Below are positions 13,401 to 23,787 of a stretch of 64,000 nt of DNA, in pieces (the stretch's first letter is position 1; every line of letters starts with the position of its first letter). This DNA comes from Rallus limicola (Eukaryota > Chordata > Aves > Gruiformes > Rallidae). The stretch covers positions 21,981,015 to 22,045,014 of the forward strand of contig JAKCOZ010000012.1 in the NCBI GenBank assembly GCA_022605955.1. The letters run 5' to 3'. A program made the position numbers and the translations under genes. Under the pieces are notes generated by a model. The model saw nothing but the letters and a program-made list of their open reading frames with translations. It searched no databases and was not told the origin of the DNA.

Positions 13401-16250
13401 AATATTGATTAAAGCTTTCTCTGAAAAAGCTCTGTGAGCTCTTTTATCACAGTCTGCAGAGAGATGGTATTTTCTAGAACAAAATAGAACTGCAAAACAA
13501 GTGTGAAAGCGTGACAGAATCAAGGTACAAAATATGTAACTGTTTAGCTGAGGATGTTGAAACAAAGCAGGTTCAGAAATGGAATAATGTGACAGGTAAT
13601 TTACAGTGATCTGATGGAAGCTGACTGGATGCCAAATAACCTGTTGTAGTCACAGTATTTATTTTTTTTCCTCCAGATACTTTGAGTATCTTTTTTCAAA
13701 GCTGGTTGCAATTGACACATTAGATTAGTTACAAGACCACCTGCCAGGAGTAAAAAGGGATGAACAGTGACATTTAGGGCTTTAGGACCATTTAGGAGTG
13801 ATGGGCTTGATCCTTCCTGTATAGTAAATTAGGAACCACCGTGTGGATAACTGAAGTTGACGGCAGCTTTTCTGTGCCATTTTCCTCCTTTTGGATGTAA
13901 TTCCCAAAATAATGTAAATTAATTAATATTGGGATGAAATGCAAAGGCTTTGGAAGACAATCTGGGAATACTGCAGGCTCTGATCACTGAAAACAACAGA
14001 AAGACTCTTGGTGCCTTCCATATGCATTAGATGAGAACTAGAGATATCGGGTATTTTTGGTTCCTCCAAATGAGGATCTAAGTAATTAAGAAAAAATGTC
14101 TTAGACTGGTCATGGCAAGTCTGTGCTTCTTTCATATTAAATAAACCACTTTCTAGAAAATCAAGTTGCTAATGTGGAGAACAATTAAAAATTGCTAATA
14201 TTCCCATATGTGTCTAAAAAGCTCTAATTTTATAGGGTATGTGAAAGCAGTCCTCAATGCAAGCCCATAAAATTACAACAAACCCGCAGCCTCTCTTACA
14301 GCTTCTTGCCTATGTGCAGATTGTGATGAATTATGCCAGCACATAATTTAACATATCCACAGTATTAGAAAGTAAAATTGTTCCATATATTTTAGTTACT
14401 CCTAATTTTTGTAAGGGCATAGCAGTTGAAGTTTAGATTTATTCTTCCGTTTTATTTCATAATGCACAATAGCTTAAATTAATTTCAAGTCAATTATAAG
14501 ACAAAGAAGTTACATGGTCTGTTAAATGTTGCTCTATCTGATGAGCACCTATACTTCTGCAATTACAGGGGCCATTTTTCAGATAAATAGGGGGAAATTA
14601 AGAAGTCTGCAGGACCAAAGGATATCTTCCCGTGTCAATATGATTTTAGAAGGCCACTACCACTTTCATTCTGTGAACCGTAAGGGCAGCCTTTGTAGTC
14701 ATTATCCCAGCATTCTACATGCATAGAACACAACCTGCCAACCAAAACCTGCAAACCTACAATTACGCGGTGTAGCAACTCCAATTATTTACATAAACAT
14801 TTTCATTTGGTACAATCGTTCTCTTTCTGTCACCAATGCCCTGCTTTTACAGATGAGCCACATACAGTTCTGTTTATCTTCTGTCTTTCTACCTACAATG
14901 CATTAACTAGTTCCAGTGGCTTTCTTGAAAGCATAATGACTTTTCCTGTACTCCAGTAAAAATATATCCCCACAAATCAAGAGGAAGCAGGCTCAGACTA
15001 AGTGGCTGAGAAGATTTACATTCTATTGCTAACTCAGTTATTACTCTGCTGAAAACCCCATAGCATCAATATAATGAATCCCTCAACCTCTGCTGCTAGC
15101 ACAATTTTTCTTCCCAACCTCATTGGCTCCCAACTTTCTGCTTGACCTTTTACAATCTGTGTGCGGCAGAACTTCATTACAACCTTTTAATGATGCACAA
15201 ATGGCACACAACACCAAGGTCACAGCACATCCCCAGTGAGAACTTCTCCAACACCTCCAGAACAGACAGCAAGTTTTCATTTAAAGAGACAGACAGTCCA
15301 GAGGAGAAACAAAACCGTAGGATTTAGCATGCAACTCAACAGCTACTAACGCACAGAGAAGTGACCGTGTCATAAAATTAGTGTCTGCTCACAAAACTTG
15401 TTTTAATAAACAAGTTGATGCCTCAAGCTGTCAGTAACCAAATGAGTCAAGTGGCTTATTTAGGAAATTCAGAAAAATAACAGTATTTTTCTGTATAGAA
15501 AGATTATTCAAATCTCGGGGGGAAAAAAGCCCATACAGGGGGTTAGCAACATTTATCCATCTAGCACATTAGAAATCTTCCTAACATTATGGCAGTCAAA
15601 TGACTACCCAATGATGGATTCTATTCCAAATAATCACCAACTTATTGTTAAAACAGTTCAATCTCTGTTCTGTAATTTTTCCAGCTGGGATGTGGGGATA
15701 CCAACGTTTAAGCCTATTCTGAAAGAATTTCAGGTTTATTGAGAGCATTAGATAAATGCAAAGTGTTTTGCTATTCAAGCATGTAGACTGCAGAGCACAT
15801 TATTCAGTATTGGTTGATGCTAAATCATTTCAAGTATGCACATATTGCACCTCTGTTATTGGGGATGCGCAGTACAATGTTCCAAATGAGTATTTAACAT
15901 TACCTTATATACTTTTTGTATATGAAGTAATTAACACTCAAACCCCATAGAATCACATCTGAAGTTTCCTACTATGCAAACCTACTCCTTGGCTTCTGAC
16001 ATTTTGATATTCAGTCTATAATGTGCAGAGTATTTCCAATCATTGTGTGCAGGTACATGCATACAAAGGCATACTAAATGCACTTTACATATGCAATTCT
16101 TTTGTCTCTTGCAATGAGGAAGTGAGGAATAGCAGAAACTGGAGAAGTCAGTACAGTCAGACAGACATACAACTGTGCAGATAATCTGTAATGGGAACCA
16201 GGACCCAAACTAACCCGCTTCTCATGATTTGTTACTGCAGCTACAGTGAC
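10401..16250. other. Non-coding stretch, no gene seen
   Basis: No gene or RNA gene is visible. The sequence is unique-looking and AT-rich, with many TAATTA-type words (for example 13916-13930). Short patches at 10600-10740 and 12000-12130 are free of low complexity and could be conserved non-coding DNA, but nothing in the single sequence proves it. A 117-codon minus-strand open frame at 12528-12881 resembles no family. Confidence 0.7.
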
Positions 16251-16700
16251 CATAGAAGCATAGAATGCTTCCAAAGAAGGGCATCCACAATTTCTTGGGG
16301 CAACCTGTTCAGTGTCTTACCACCTTTGTTGTAAGAGATTTCTTCCTAATGTCCAACATAAATCTTATCTCTTTCAGATTAAAACTGCCATCCTTTATAC
16401 TGCTCACTACAAGCCTCTCTTCATCTGTCCTACAAACTCCCTTTCAATATATAGAAGGGCCACAATAAAGTCCCTCCACAGCCCTCTCCTCTCCAGGCTG
16501 AACCACCCCAACTCTCTCGGCCTGTCTTCATAGAAGTGCTCCAGCCCTCTAATCATCTTTGTGGCATTCTCTGGACTTGCTCCAACAGCTCCATATCTTT
16601 CTATCACTGAGGACCCCAGAGAAGAACACAGTCCTCTAGGTAGGGTCTCATGAGAACAGAGCAGAAGGGGAGAATTGCCTCCTTCAACCTGCTGATCAAT
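16251..16700 (-). mobile_element. CR1 non-LTR retrotransposon, truncated and internally deleted
   Basis: This is a minus-strand CR1 LINE remnant. Its 3' end lies at the low-coordinate side, marked by two CATAGAA-type octamers (reverse complements of the ATTCTATG terminal repeat) at 16251-16267. The usual 3' UTR block (GGTTGGAAGGGACCTT type) is missing, and the sequence jumps directly to the GGGCATCCACAA...CAACCTGTTC region that encodes the end of ORF2. Homology then runs through the AGGCTGAACCACCCCAACTC region to the GGGTCTCATGAGAACAGAGC region and fades by about 16700. CR1 copies in birds are usually 5'-truncated; the internal deletion next to the 3' end is an extra feature. Not mobile. Confidence 0.93.
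16450..16651 (-). pseudogene. Decayed CR1 ORF2 fragment (region downstream of the RT core)
   Basis: Read on the minus strand, codons from 16565 downward give ATKMIRGLEH followed by RELGWFSLERR, a signature of the CR1 ORF2 protein downstream of the reverse-transcriptase core. The preceding conserved block (MRPYLEDC...LLWGP type) is readable at about 16651-16610, but in a different frame, so at least one frameshift separates the two. The 122-codon open frame spanning 16407-16775 is therefore partly an out-of-frame reading and not a gene. The intact protein copies CR1 RNA into DNA at the insertion site; this fragment cannot. Confidence 0.88.
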
Positions 16701-18340
16701 TAATTGGATCAAGTACCACTTTATACTCTTGACCAAATTATTTGATCTCATTGTACTTCCACTTGTAAAAGTCACATTTACATTTACTTCTCACCCATGG
16801 AAGACTATACAGATTGCTGCAGTCAAAGATCTCTGAAATCCTTGGATACAAAACAATATATAAATGCAGGCCATGTATATGATTTTATGGGTCAAACACA
16901 GTCCGTAAACCTAGCACAGTCCTAATACCAGCACACTGCCCTAGATCTTAGTCAAATGTGAAGAAAAAAAGCTCAAAAACATTCACAATGGGCACTTGAA
17001 TTCTGTTTCCTTTTGACCAAGACTACCAGGGTGAACTCTGAAAGTCATGAGTAGAGTAAATAGCTAATAAATTATTCTGGATTTAAAGCAACATAAATAA
17101 AATCTGATACTAGGCTGTGTTCCTTTAAACAGGTTGTACAAATACACAGATTTAGCGCAAGAATATAATGCAAGATTTACTACCTGTGAAATAGTCTTGG
17201 AAAGCAACACAACTTAAATGCTCACTCTTATGCACTTAAAAAGAAAAGTATTCCCATAGTGAGTCAAATGAAAACTCTGGTCTCCAATTGAGGCCAGAAA
17301 CAAGATCCCAAAGCAGTACATGGCCATACTGCCTTAAAATGCTCAGCCTCCAGCAATTTGTAGCTTCAAAACATCCTGAGCTAGACTGGTGCTTCAAGTC
17401 ATTAATGGATTATTCTTCCTGAATTTTTCTTCTCACCTCCCTCTTTGGTCCTATATTCAGCAGACTGGTTCATTTGGTATTTATTTTAAAGAATTAATTT
17501 GAAGTACAAGGACTGGAATATGGATGTGGAAACGATTATTTTAAAAAGAAGCATGTACAGGTCAATATACTGCCTGACATAGCCACTAATAAAAATTCAA
17601 GTTTAAGGGCTGATTTTGGTTTTGCAGTTTTACAGGTCAGATACAACTTCATTGCAGTCACTAGAGTTACGTCAGCACAAGATACGGAAGCAGCAAGACA
17701 GAACTAGTGGAGGGCACAGTTTCTTCCACAACAGGAAAGACACCTAACCAACCAAAAAAACCCAACAGATTAAGAAAGTTCACTGTGAATTACCACTCCT
17801 TTGCAAAACGTTAAGTCTCTTGCTAGAATGACTACTACAGCTAGGGCTTCTAAGAGAGAAATCTAGAATTTTATTTTAACGACTGCAGCTAGACTTTCCA
17901 TATGCCACTTTGACAGTAGGAAGTTTACACTTGCTGTATAAAGTAGTCATAGGCAGATACCTCTATCCACTTTTTAAAACTTTTGCATCTTCTTTTCCAT
18001 ATTTAGAACAGTGCATTTCTCTTTACTTACATTTTTAAATGTACTTAGTAGCCCCCAGCTGTGCATTCCTACCCAACAAGACAACTGGACACACATTTTA
18101 GAGTACTATCTGGTCTGCATCTGCAGAGCTCTAAAATATCTAGTGAGAAATCAAAGCACTCACAGCTTCTGAGCTTTGTTGTAATGGAAAGAACAGTACT
18201 TACTTCTCTTTTAATTAATTAGATCTAAATTGGTCTTAAATGTAAGCTCTTGGAGGTTCTCTCACCATCGCTAAGAGGATCCAAATTACAGAAAGATAAG
18301 ACTCCATGGAAATCAATCCATAGCCCCAATACTTTCATGG
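16701..18340. other. Non-coding stretch, no gene seen
   Basis: No gene, RNA or recognisable repeat is seen apart from a short A/C-rich tract at 17746-17767 containing AAACCCAAC. AT-rich, unique-looking sequence. Confidence 0.75.
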
Positions 18341-18472
18341 TCACAAAATTATAGAATGACTAAGTGACTATATGTAGTTAAGTAGGAGAACAGGAACAAC
18401 TCAAACCATCAGTCATATGGTGGTTTGAGTTGGAATGGACCTTAAAGATCATCTAGTTCCAACCCTCCTGCC
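18341..18472 (-). mobile_element. CR1 3'-end fragment, apparently interrupted
   Basis: The block 18411-18472 (GGTTTGAGTTGGAATGGACC, then CTTAAAGATCATCTAGTTCC and CAACCCTCCTGCC) is the reverse complement of the avian CR1 3' UTR. About 50 bases before it, 18341-18360 reads TCACAAAATTATAGAATGAC, which resembles the terminal octamer part of the same element. The 50 bases between do not resemble CR1, so either a small insertion split the element or the first piece is a chance match. Only the 3' UTR is left; no coding part. Confidence 0.82.
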
Positions 18473-18854
18473 TTAATGTATAAAACCAGAAAACAGTAAG
18501 TGTGGTTGAATGCAGGGTTTTGTGTTTTGTTTTGTTTTTTTAAAAAAGCCTATAATGACCACCAAAACACTCTCTAAAGGCCCTGACATTTCTGAAATAT
18601 GTTGGAAGCTCATTTCATATTAATTACATCAGATTCACAAACAGCAAGAAGCTCAGACTTCCCTATGTCTAAAGTAGACTGTTCACAATGGTAAAATACT
18701 AATAAAATAACTTAGTGTGAGAGTCTTGTTTAAAAAAATTGTTACAAGAATTGTTACCTTCAAATGAGAGATACAAATATATACACCCACAGAGAATGCA
18801 AGTTCAGTTTGTGGCTTCATTACAGAAAATTCAGGTGTAAGTATTTATTGTTTT
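18473..18854. other. Short non-coding spacer with (TTTTG)-rich tract
   Basis: No gene is seen. A T/G-only low-complexity tract (GGGTTTTGTGTTTTGTTTTG, then T) lies at 18515-18541. The rest is AT-rich single-copy-looking DNA. Confidence 0.75.
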
Positions 18855-18936
18855 AAGAGGGGAGGGGAGGAGGAAGATATGTAGCTGCTCTGAGGGAATG
18901 GAGAGGTTGGAGGACAGGGTTCAGGGCAGGCTAGGG
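18855..18936 (+). repeat. G-rich purine tract
   Basis: The plus strand holds two adjacent GGGG runs (18859-18862 and 18864-18867), several GG pairs and three GGG runs (18917-18919, 18924-18926, 18934-18936). It stands out from the AT-rich background. Four tight GGG runs are not present together, so a canonical quadruplex is uncertain. Confidence 0.6.
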
Positions 18937-18962
18937 AATAGCAATCTATTGTATGTATGAGG

Positions 18963-19000
18963 AGAAGCAAGGCCCACACCTTGCTTCTTGAAGAAGCAAG
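18963..19000. repeat. Three-armed inverted repeat (alternative hairpins)
   Basis: Three related 10-base arms lie in a row: AGAAGCAAGG (18963-18972), CCTTGCTTCT (18979-18988) and AAGAAGCAAG (18991-19000). The first and second pair perfectly with a 6-base loop. CTTGCTTCTT at 18980-18989 pairs perfectly with the third across one base. The middle arm can therefore form either of two mutually exclusive hairpins, or a cruciform in DNA. No matching gene or RNA family is recognised. Confidence 0.8.
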
Positions 19001-19837
19001 CTGGAGCTCAATCTAAAAAGCATGAGAACTGCATCTACTGATTATGATATCAAGTAGCAAGATAGATTTTATCTTGTTTTCTTTGTACATTAATTAGCAA
19101 TGAAAATAATTAACATTAAAACCTGTATAAAATTGTATTATGGAAAAATGCAGTTAATTTGCCTAATGGCTCAATTTACTGAGAACACTGTGTGTGCCAT
19201 GTAACATAACTTCTCTAAGGCTTTGTGATATTAAAAGCTCCCCAAGGCATCTTGCAGAAACTCCATTCTTTGACATTTTCACAAACAGCCAGAAATGGGC
19301 CCAAACAGCCCCAAACTCTGATGGCAGCTCTATTTTTGGTCATAACACTGGAAAAATTAACCTGCAAAAGGTCTCTTCTGACCTAAATTATTCTACAGCT
19401 GTGTGACTGGTGCCCTACTCATACCAATTTATTCACACAAAGCAGGAAAAATATTTTAAAATTATTTTTAAACCGGAGTCTGATTTAATTACTGTAAGGC
19501 CACTTATATATTTTAAGTTGTGGGGTTTTGCTTTTGTTTCTTAATTCTCATGTTAGGCTGGTGGCTTTAGCTATGTCTTCTGGAGAAGTGAAAATAATAT
19601 GCTTAAGTCTTAGAAAGACATGGTTTGTACTGAATACCGTTTAACATGAAGAAAGAAAAAAGCCCTTTTCTGCAAGGCTCTTTTTTGCAAATTCACTATA
19701 TTATCTCACAGTAGTAAGCCTTAACAAAAAAATGTTTCCAGATGATCCTGTACAAGCAGCAAAGCTTTACTGGCATGACCATGTTCTCAAACTCAATGAC
19801 TGCCCATCTCTTTACTCTCGTCTAGACAGAGGAACTG

Positions 19838-19866
19838 TGCATTACCAGGACTTTGCATTACCAGGA
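19838..19866 (+). repeat. Perfect 13-bp direct repeat, period 16
   Basis: TGCATTACCAGGA occurs at 19838-19850 and 19854-19866, separated by CTT. A recent slippage-type or microhomology duplication is the simplest reading. Confidence 0.8.
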
Positions 19867-21940
19867 AGCATCCCTGTTCCTACACCTGTTGCACTGAAGG
19901 GATTTTTCATTTGCTGAAGTGGCTCCTACTAGATTAAAACCTTTTGCAAATGTACAGCTAATATGCACATGGATGCAGCCAAAATAACTAATTGAATTAG
20001 GAACCTGTTTAGTCTAAATTTCATTATTAGTATATATAGCAACTGGGGGAAAAAAAAAAGCCAACAATTAGCACATTGATTTTTACATTACCTTAATTAA
20101 CCAGCATCTGCTAACTGCATTTCAAATACAGAAGTAGTCCTTTTCCAACTAAGAGAGAAAGATTTTTCCAGAGCAGGGAGTCGCCCATGTGCAGGATGAT
20201 GCACAATCCATATCTGATATTTTATTTTATTCTACTATTAGACCTCCTGACAGTGAGAGACTTTTGCAGCATATGTAATATACATTTAATTCCATATTGT
20301 AACAGTTAATTTAAGGTCATCAAGACTATGTGTATGTACACATGCATACATATAAAATTGATCGAGTTTCCATCTATAAATCTACACCATATCTATAACA
20401 CCTTACTAAATTAGCAGAGGGTTTTTTTTATTCACACAGATCCTACTCAGCCATATCTTGCAAGAGGTTGTGCACTGTGTCAGAATGCTGTGCTCTCACA
20501 TGGCTCTTCGTTTTTTTTGTTATTATAACTTGCTCCTTACTTTTTCTTATTAAAATTGGTAATGAGGTTCCCTTCTTGCTGAAGAACTGGCAGAAAGAGT
20601 TCTCTTGCTCCCCTAATGAAGTCCCCAGACAGAAATGACAATTTTCTAAAGAACAAAAGAAAAATGTTGCTCTAGGCTTTAGAACTGAGCCTATTGACTG
20701 AAAGCTGCATCTTACCTTGTTGTGAATTAATGCACTGGACAAATTACTCCACAACGAACAGACAAGAGAAAAGGCTTAAATAGCACTGATACTCCAAAAG
20801 TCCCAGTTGATATTGTCAGCAGCTGTTTTGTGGCAAACCCAGTAACATCTTAATAAGAGTACACAGCTGGAAAGAAGAGGCAGAATTGCCATCTCGTGGC
20901 AGATCTGCCTGGGATCACTTTAAAAAAAACAACTTTCTAGCACATGCAGTGCTCTCCAAAGAGAGAAGGAAACAATTTTGCAGAGGTGTGGGAGAATGAC
21001 AATTGTAAATCTCGGTTTCCTTACAGTGTCTGTTCCTTTCACCTTTTCTCTGTTGCAGCCCCACATCAACAGGGTTAAATTTTCTTGCTCAAACTCAAAA
21101 CTCTTTTCAAGAACAGAAATTCCTCTTGGGTAATAATGCTCGGGAGTTATGTAGATACTATAAATGATAAGTCCTGTTCTTGTTCACTCTATTTCTTTAT
21201 TCTTCGTTTCCTTAGCATCAGTAATAGCGCACTCTTATCTCTGCTATCTTGCCTACCTACAGTATTGCTATTTCTTCTTTCTCTGAGGAATACAACATAA
21301 ACTGACCTCCCAGCTTTCAAAACTCAATCTTCCTACTCCATTTAATACCTTTAATTTTGTCAGTTGCTGCTACTCTACTTAAACCATGTCCTATTTCCAT
21401 GCCTTCCTTCTCACTGGTAGAAGCTTGCTAGGATGATGTCTCTATGCTGTGCTCATCTATTTTTATGCCATCATTTCAAACTTTTAGAACTGTAGATACC
21501 TCAATAACCAAAGCACAGAAAAAACTATGGAGTATGTCAGACAAAAAAAAGCTCTTTAAATGTAACTGGTTGACGTGAGTTAACCAAAAATGGTCTTGAT
21601 TACAGAACCCATCCAAATCAAACAGAACTGGTTGCTTTGCATTCTAAGGTAAATTTGTTTAACTACAATTCTCAGTCTCAACTTTAACCATCCCTCTGTG
21701 TCACTTTTCTTTGAGCATCTCTTTTCATACACAGACATTGTACTAGCAGAATCAGATATGATTTAGGAGCAAACAATAATTTTGGTTAATAGCAACAGAA
21801 GACAGCTTGGGTTGACATGCCACAAGGCTCAGCAGCAGCATGACCCTCTCACCCAATGTGGGGTGCCAATAAGCTCCTCCTGGGCGGGCAGCCGTCAGTC
21901 TAATGTGTCTGTGTCAGCCACTGAAGGCTTAGAGTGGGCT

Positions 21941-21990
21941 GATCCTACATCTTGTGGAGTTGCAACCTTCTGACCCTGCATCTTCTGGAG
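21941..21990 (+). repeat. Imperfect tandem duplication, about 31-bp period
   Basis: GATCCTACATCTTGTGGAG at 21941-21959 is echoed by GACCCTGCATCTTCTGGAG at 21972-21990, with 3 mismatches in 19. It may be two surviving units of an old minisatellite or LTR-internal repeat; the family is not recognised. Confidence 0.6.
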
Positions 21991-23626
21991 CTTTATATCT
22001 TTTCATGTCAGCACTTTTCCTTGAACCCTAGGTTTACTATAGCCTCAAGATTAGTAAAATCTCAATATTTCCATCATCACTTTCTTACATTGCAAAGCTT
22101 TTGCTTTTAGACAACTCACAGCTGAACCACAATTTGGGTTTATTTGGGTTGCTTTTCAATAAAACTAAGCCTACTTGTGTCACAAAAATTATTCAACATT
22201 TTTCTTGTATTTATTATTAGAATGCTGGACAGTTTATATTTTCTCTAAATATTGAATTCCTATTTTCAAGTGTCCACTTCAAATAGGCTTTCTGCTAGTT
22301 TCATTTGTTTCATTAAAATCAATTTGAAATCAGGATTTTTTATTGCAAACCCAAGCCAATCTCATAATGCTGCCACAGCATAATAACAAACTGTTGAAAG
22401 TTTCTATTGCAATTCCTTCCTTGCAGTAATTAGTAACTAGTGTTTTGCATTATAGCATTATTTAAATTCAATTGCTCGACAGACTTGCTGCATTATTAAA
22501 CCTTTTGCTCTTGGGGCCTCTATTTCAATTTCTGGTTGTGCTGGTAGAATCTGCACAATGCTCTCCAATGTCAAGTGGCAATTTTCTGAAGTTCATTCTT
22601 ACTGGTGAGGACCAGCACACCCTCACTGATAGCAAGTTCATTTACTTCCAGGAAAGAAGAAAATGATTAGGGTTAAATTCCCTCTGGCCTTCATTACAGG
22701 AACAGATAGGAGGTTTCAAGTTGGTAACTTTCACTATTTAAACGTATTTAACTTTAGCAATAGAAGGCAAACAACTTGAAAAGCACGCTGATTATTTGTG
22801 TCCCTGTTGCATACATTGCCTAGAATCGGGCAAGTGGGAGAATACTTCTGAGAACTGCTGTTATCATCTCTACTGAAGGAGTTGAACATAAAATACTGAG
22901 TCAATCAGTGGCCAGATCGCCCATGCAGTGTTAATAGAGGACCTTCTGGCCTACTGACAAGCAACAGGAGGCAAATCCTGCCTTCACACAAAGCAAAAAC
23001 AGTGTCTGCTGAACACAGTAAGATCATAAGGCTCCTGCTATGAAAAAGAACACCTGATGTGCTGGCACTTAAAATGTTTAGTACCCTATATATCAACATA
23101 TACATTACACTAATTTCATACAAAGCACACCTTTCTTATACCAACACTCTTCTAAAGAAATGCTAATTCTTTGTAGGGACTAGTCACTGCAACTGCACAG
23201 GCCAAGGCCTGTCAGAGGTGACACGATGGTTGGAAATGACAGTAAGCTCCTGTCTGATTACTTTAGGGCTAGGAAGGGACAAAGAAAACATTCACTGTCA
23301 TTAAATATAGTAAATCATTTAAGGACAGAAAAATTGTTCCTCCTGGAGTAGTTGCCTTTAAAATATCTGTATGGCTGTAAAGGAGAACCTGAAAATTCTA
23401 CCTCATTTTATAAAATGGAAACCAGCAAGATTAAAAGCTGATTTTCAGAAGAAATTTATCATGCAACAATTACTGTCTACTCCTTTCATCTTAAAAAACA
23501 ACAAAAGACTGAGACTATACTTAATCTGATATTTTCTTTTACTGGAGTAATTCAGGTACCAGAAGAGTACTGGCTGCAGCACAAAAAGCATCCCCTGAAT
23601 TGTGACTGTACATGGTCATGCATACA

Positions 23627-23787
23627 GGTGTGGAAGCCCCATCCCTGGAAGGGTTTAAGGCAAGGTTGGATGAGGCTTTGGGTAACCTGGTCTAGTGAAA
23701 TTACCCTTGCCCATAGAGCAGGGGGGGGTTGGAACTAGACGATCTTTGAGGTCCTTTCCAACCTAAAGCATTCTACTATTCTATGAA
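23627..23787 (+). mobile_element. CR1 3'-terminal fragment with ORF2 stop and octamer tail
   Basis: A plus-strand CR1 tail. Codons from 23633 read EAPSLEGFKARLDEALGNLV and end in TAG at 23693-23695, the normal C-terminus and stop position of CR1 ORF2. The 3' UTR follows, with GGTTGGAACTAGACGATCTT at about 23729-23748 and CCTTTCCAACC next. It ends with two terminal octamers, ATTCTACT (23770-23777) and ATTCTATG (23778-23785). The element is severely 5'-truncated, about 160 bases, and a poly-G of 8 in the UTR reflects slippage. Not mobile. Confidence 0.95.

Larger units (their letters stand above)
19001..23626. other. Non-coding stretch, no gene seen
   Basis: No supported gene. Visible structure is limited to two small direct duplications (19838-19866 and 21941-21990) and a 7-2-7 dyad at 23197-23212. 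A slightly GC-richer patch at about 21800-21990 could be a decayed repeat but matches no family I can name. Open frames here (up to 103 codons, minus strand, 20443-20754) look like chance. Confidence 0.7.

Noticed and set aside
16407..16775. 122-codon open frame taken as a gene
   Set aside because: Its recognisable half is CR1 ORF2 sequence, and the rest is an out-of-frame reading of the same element plus flank. It is annotated as transposon remnant.
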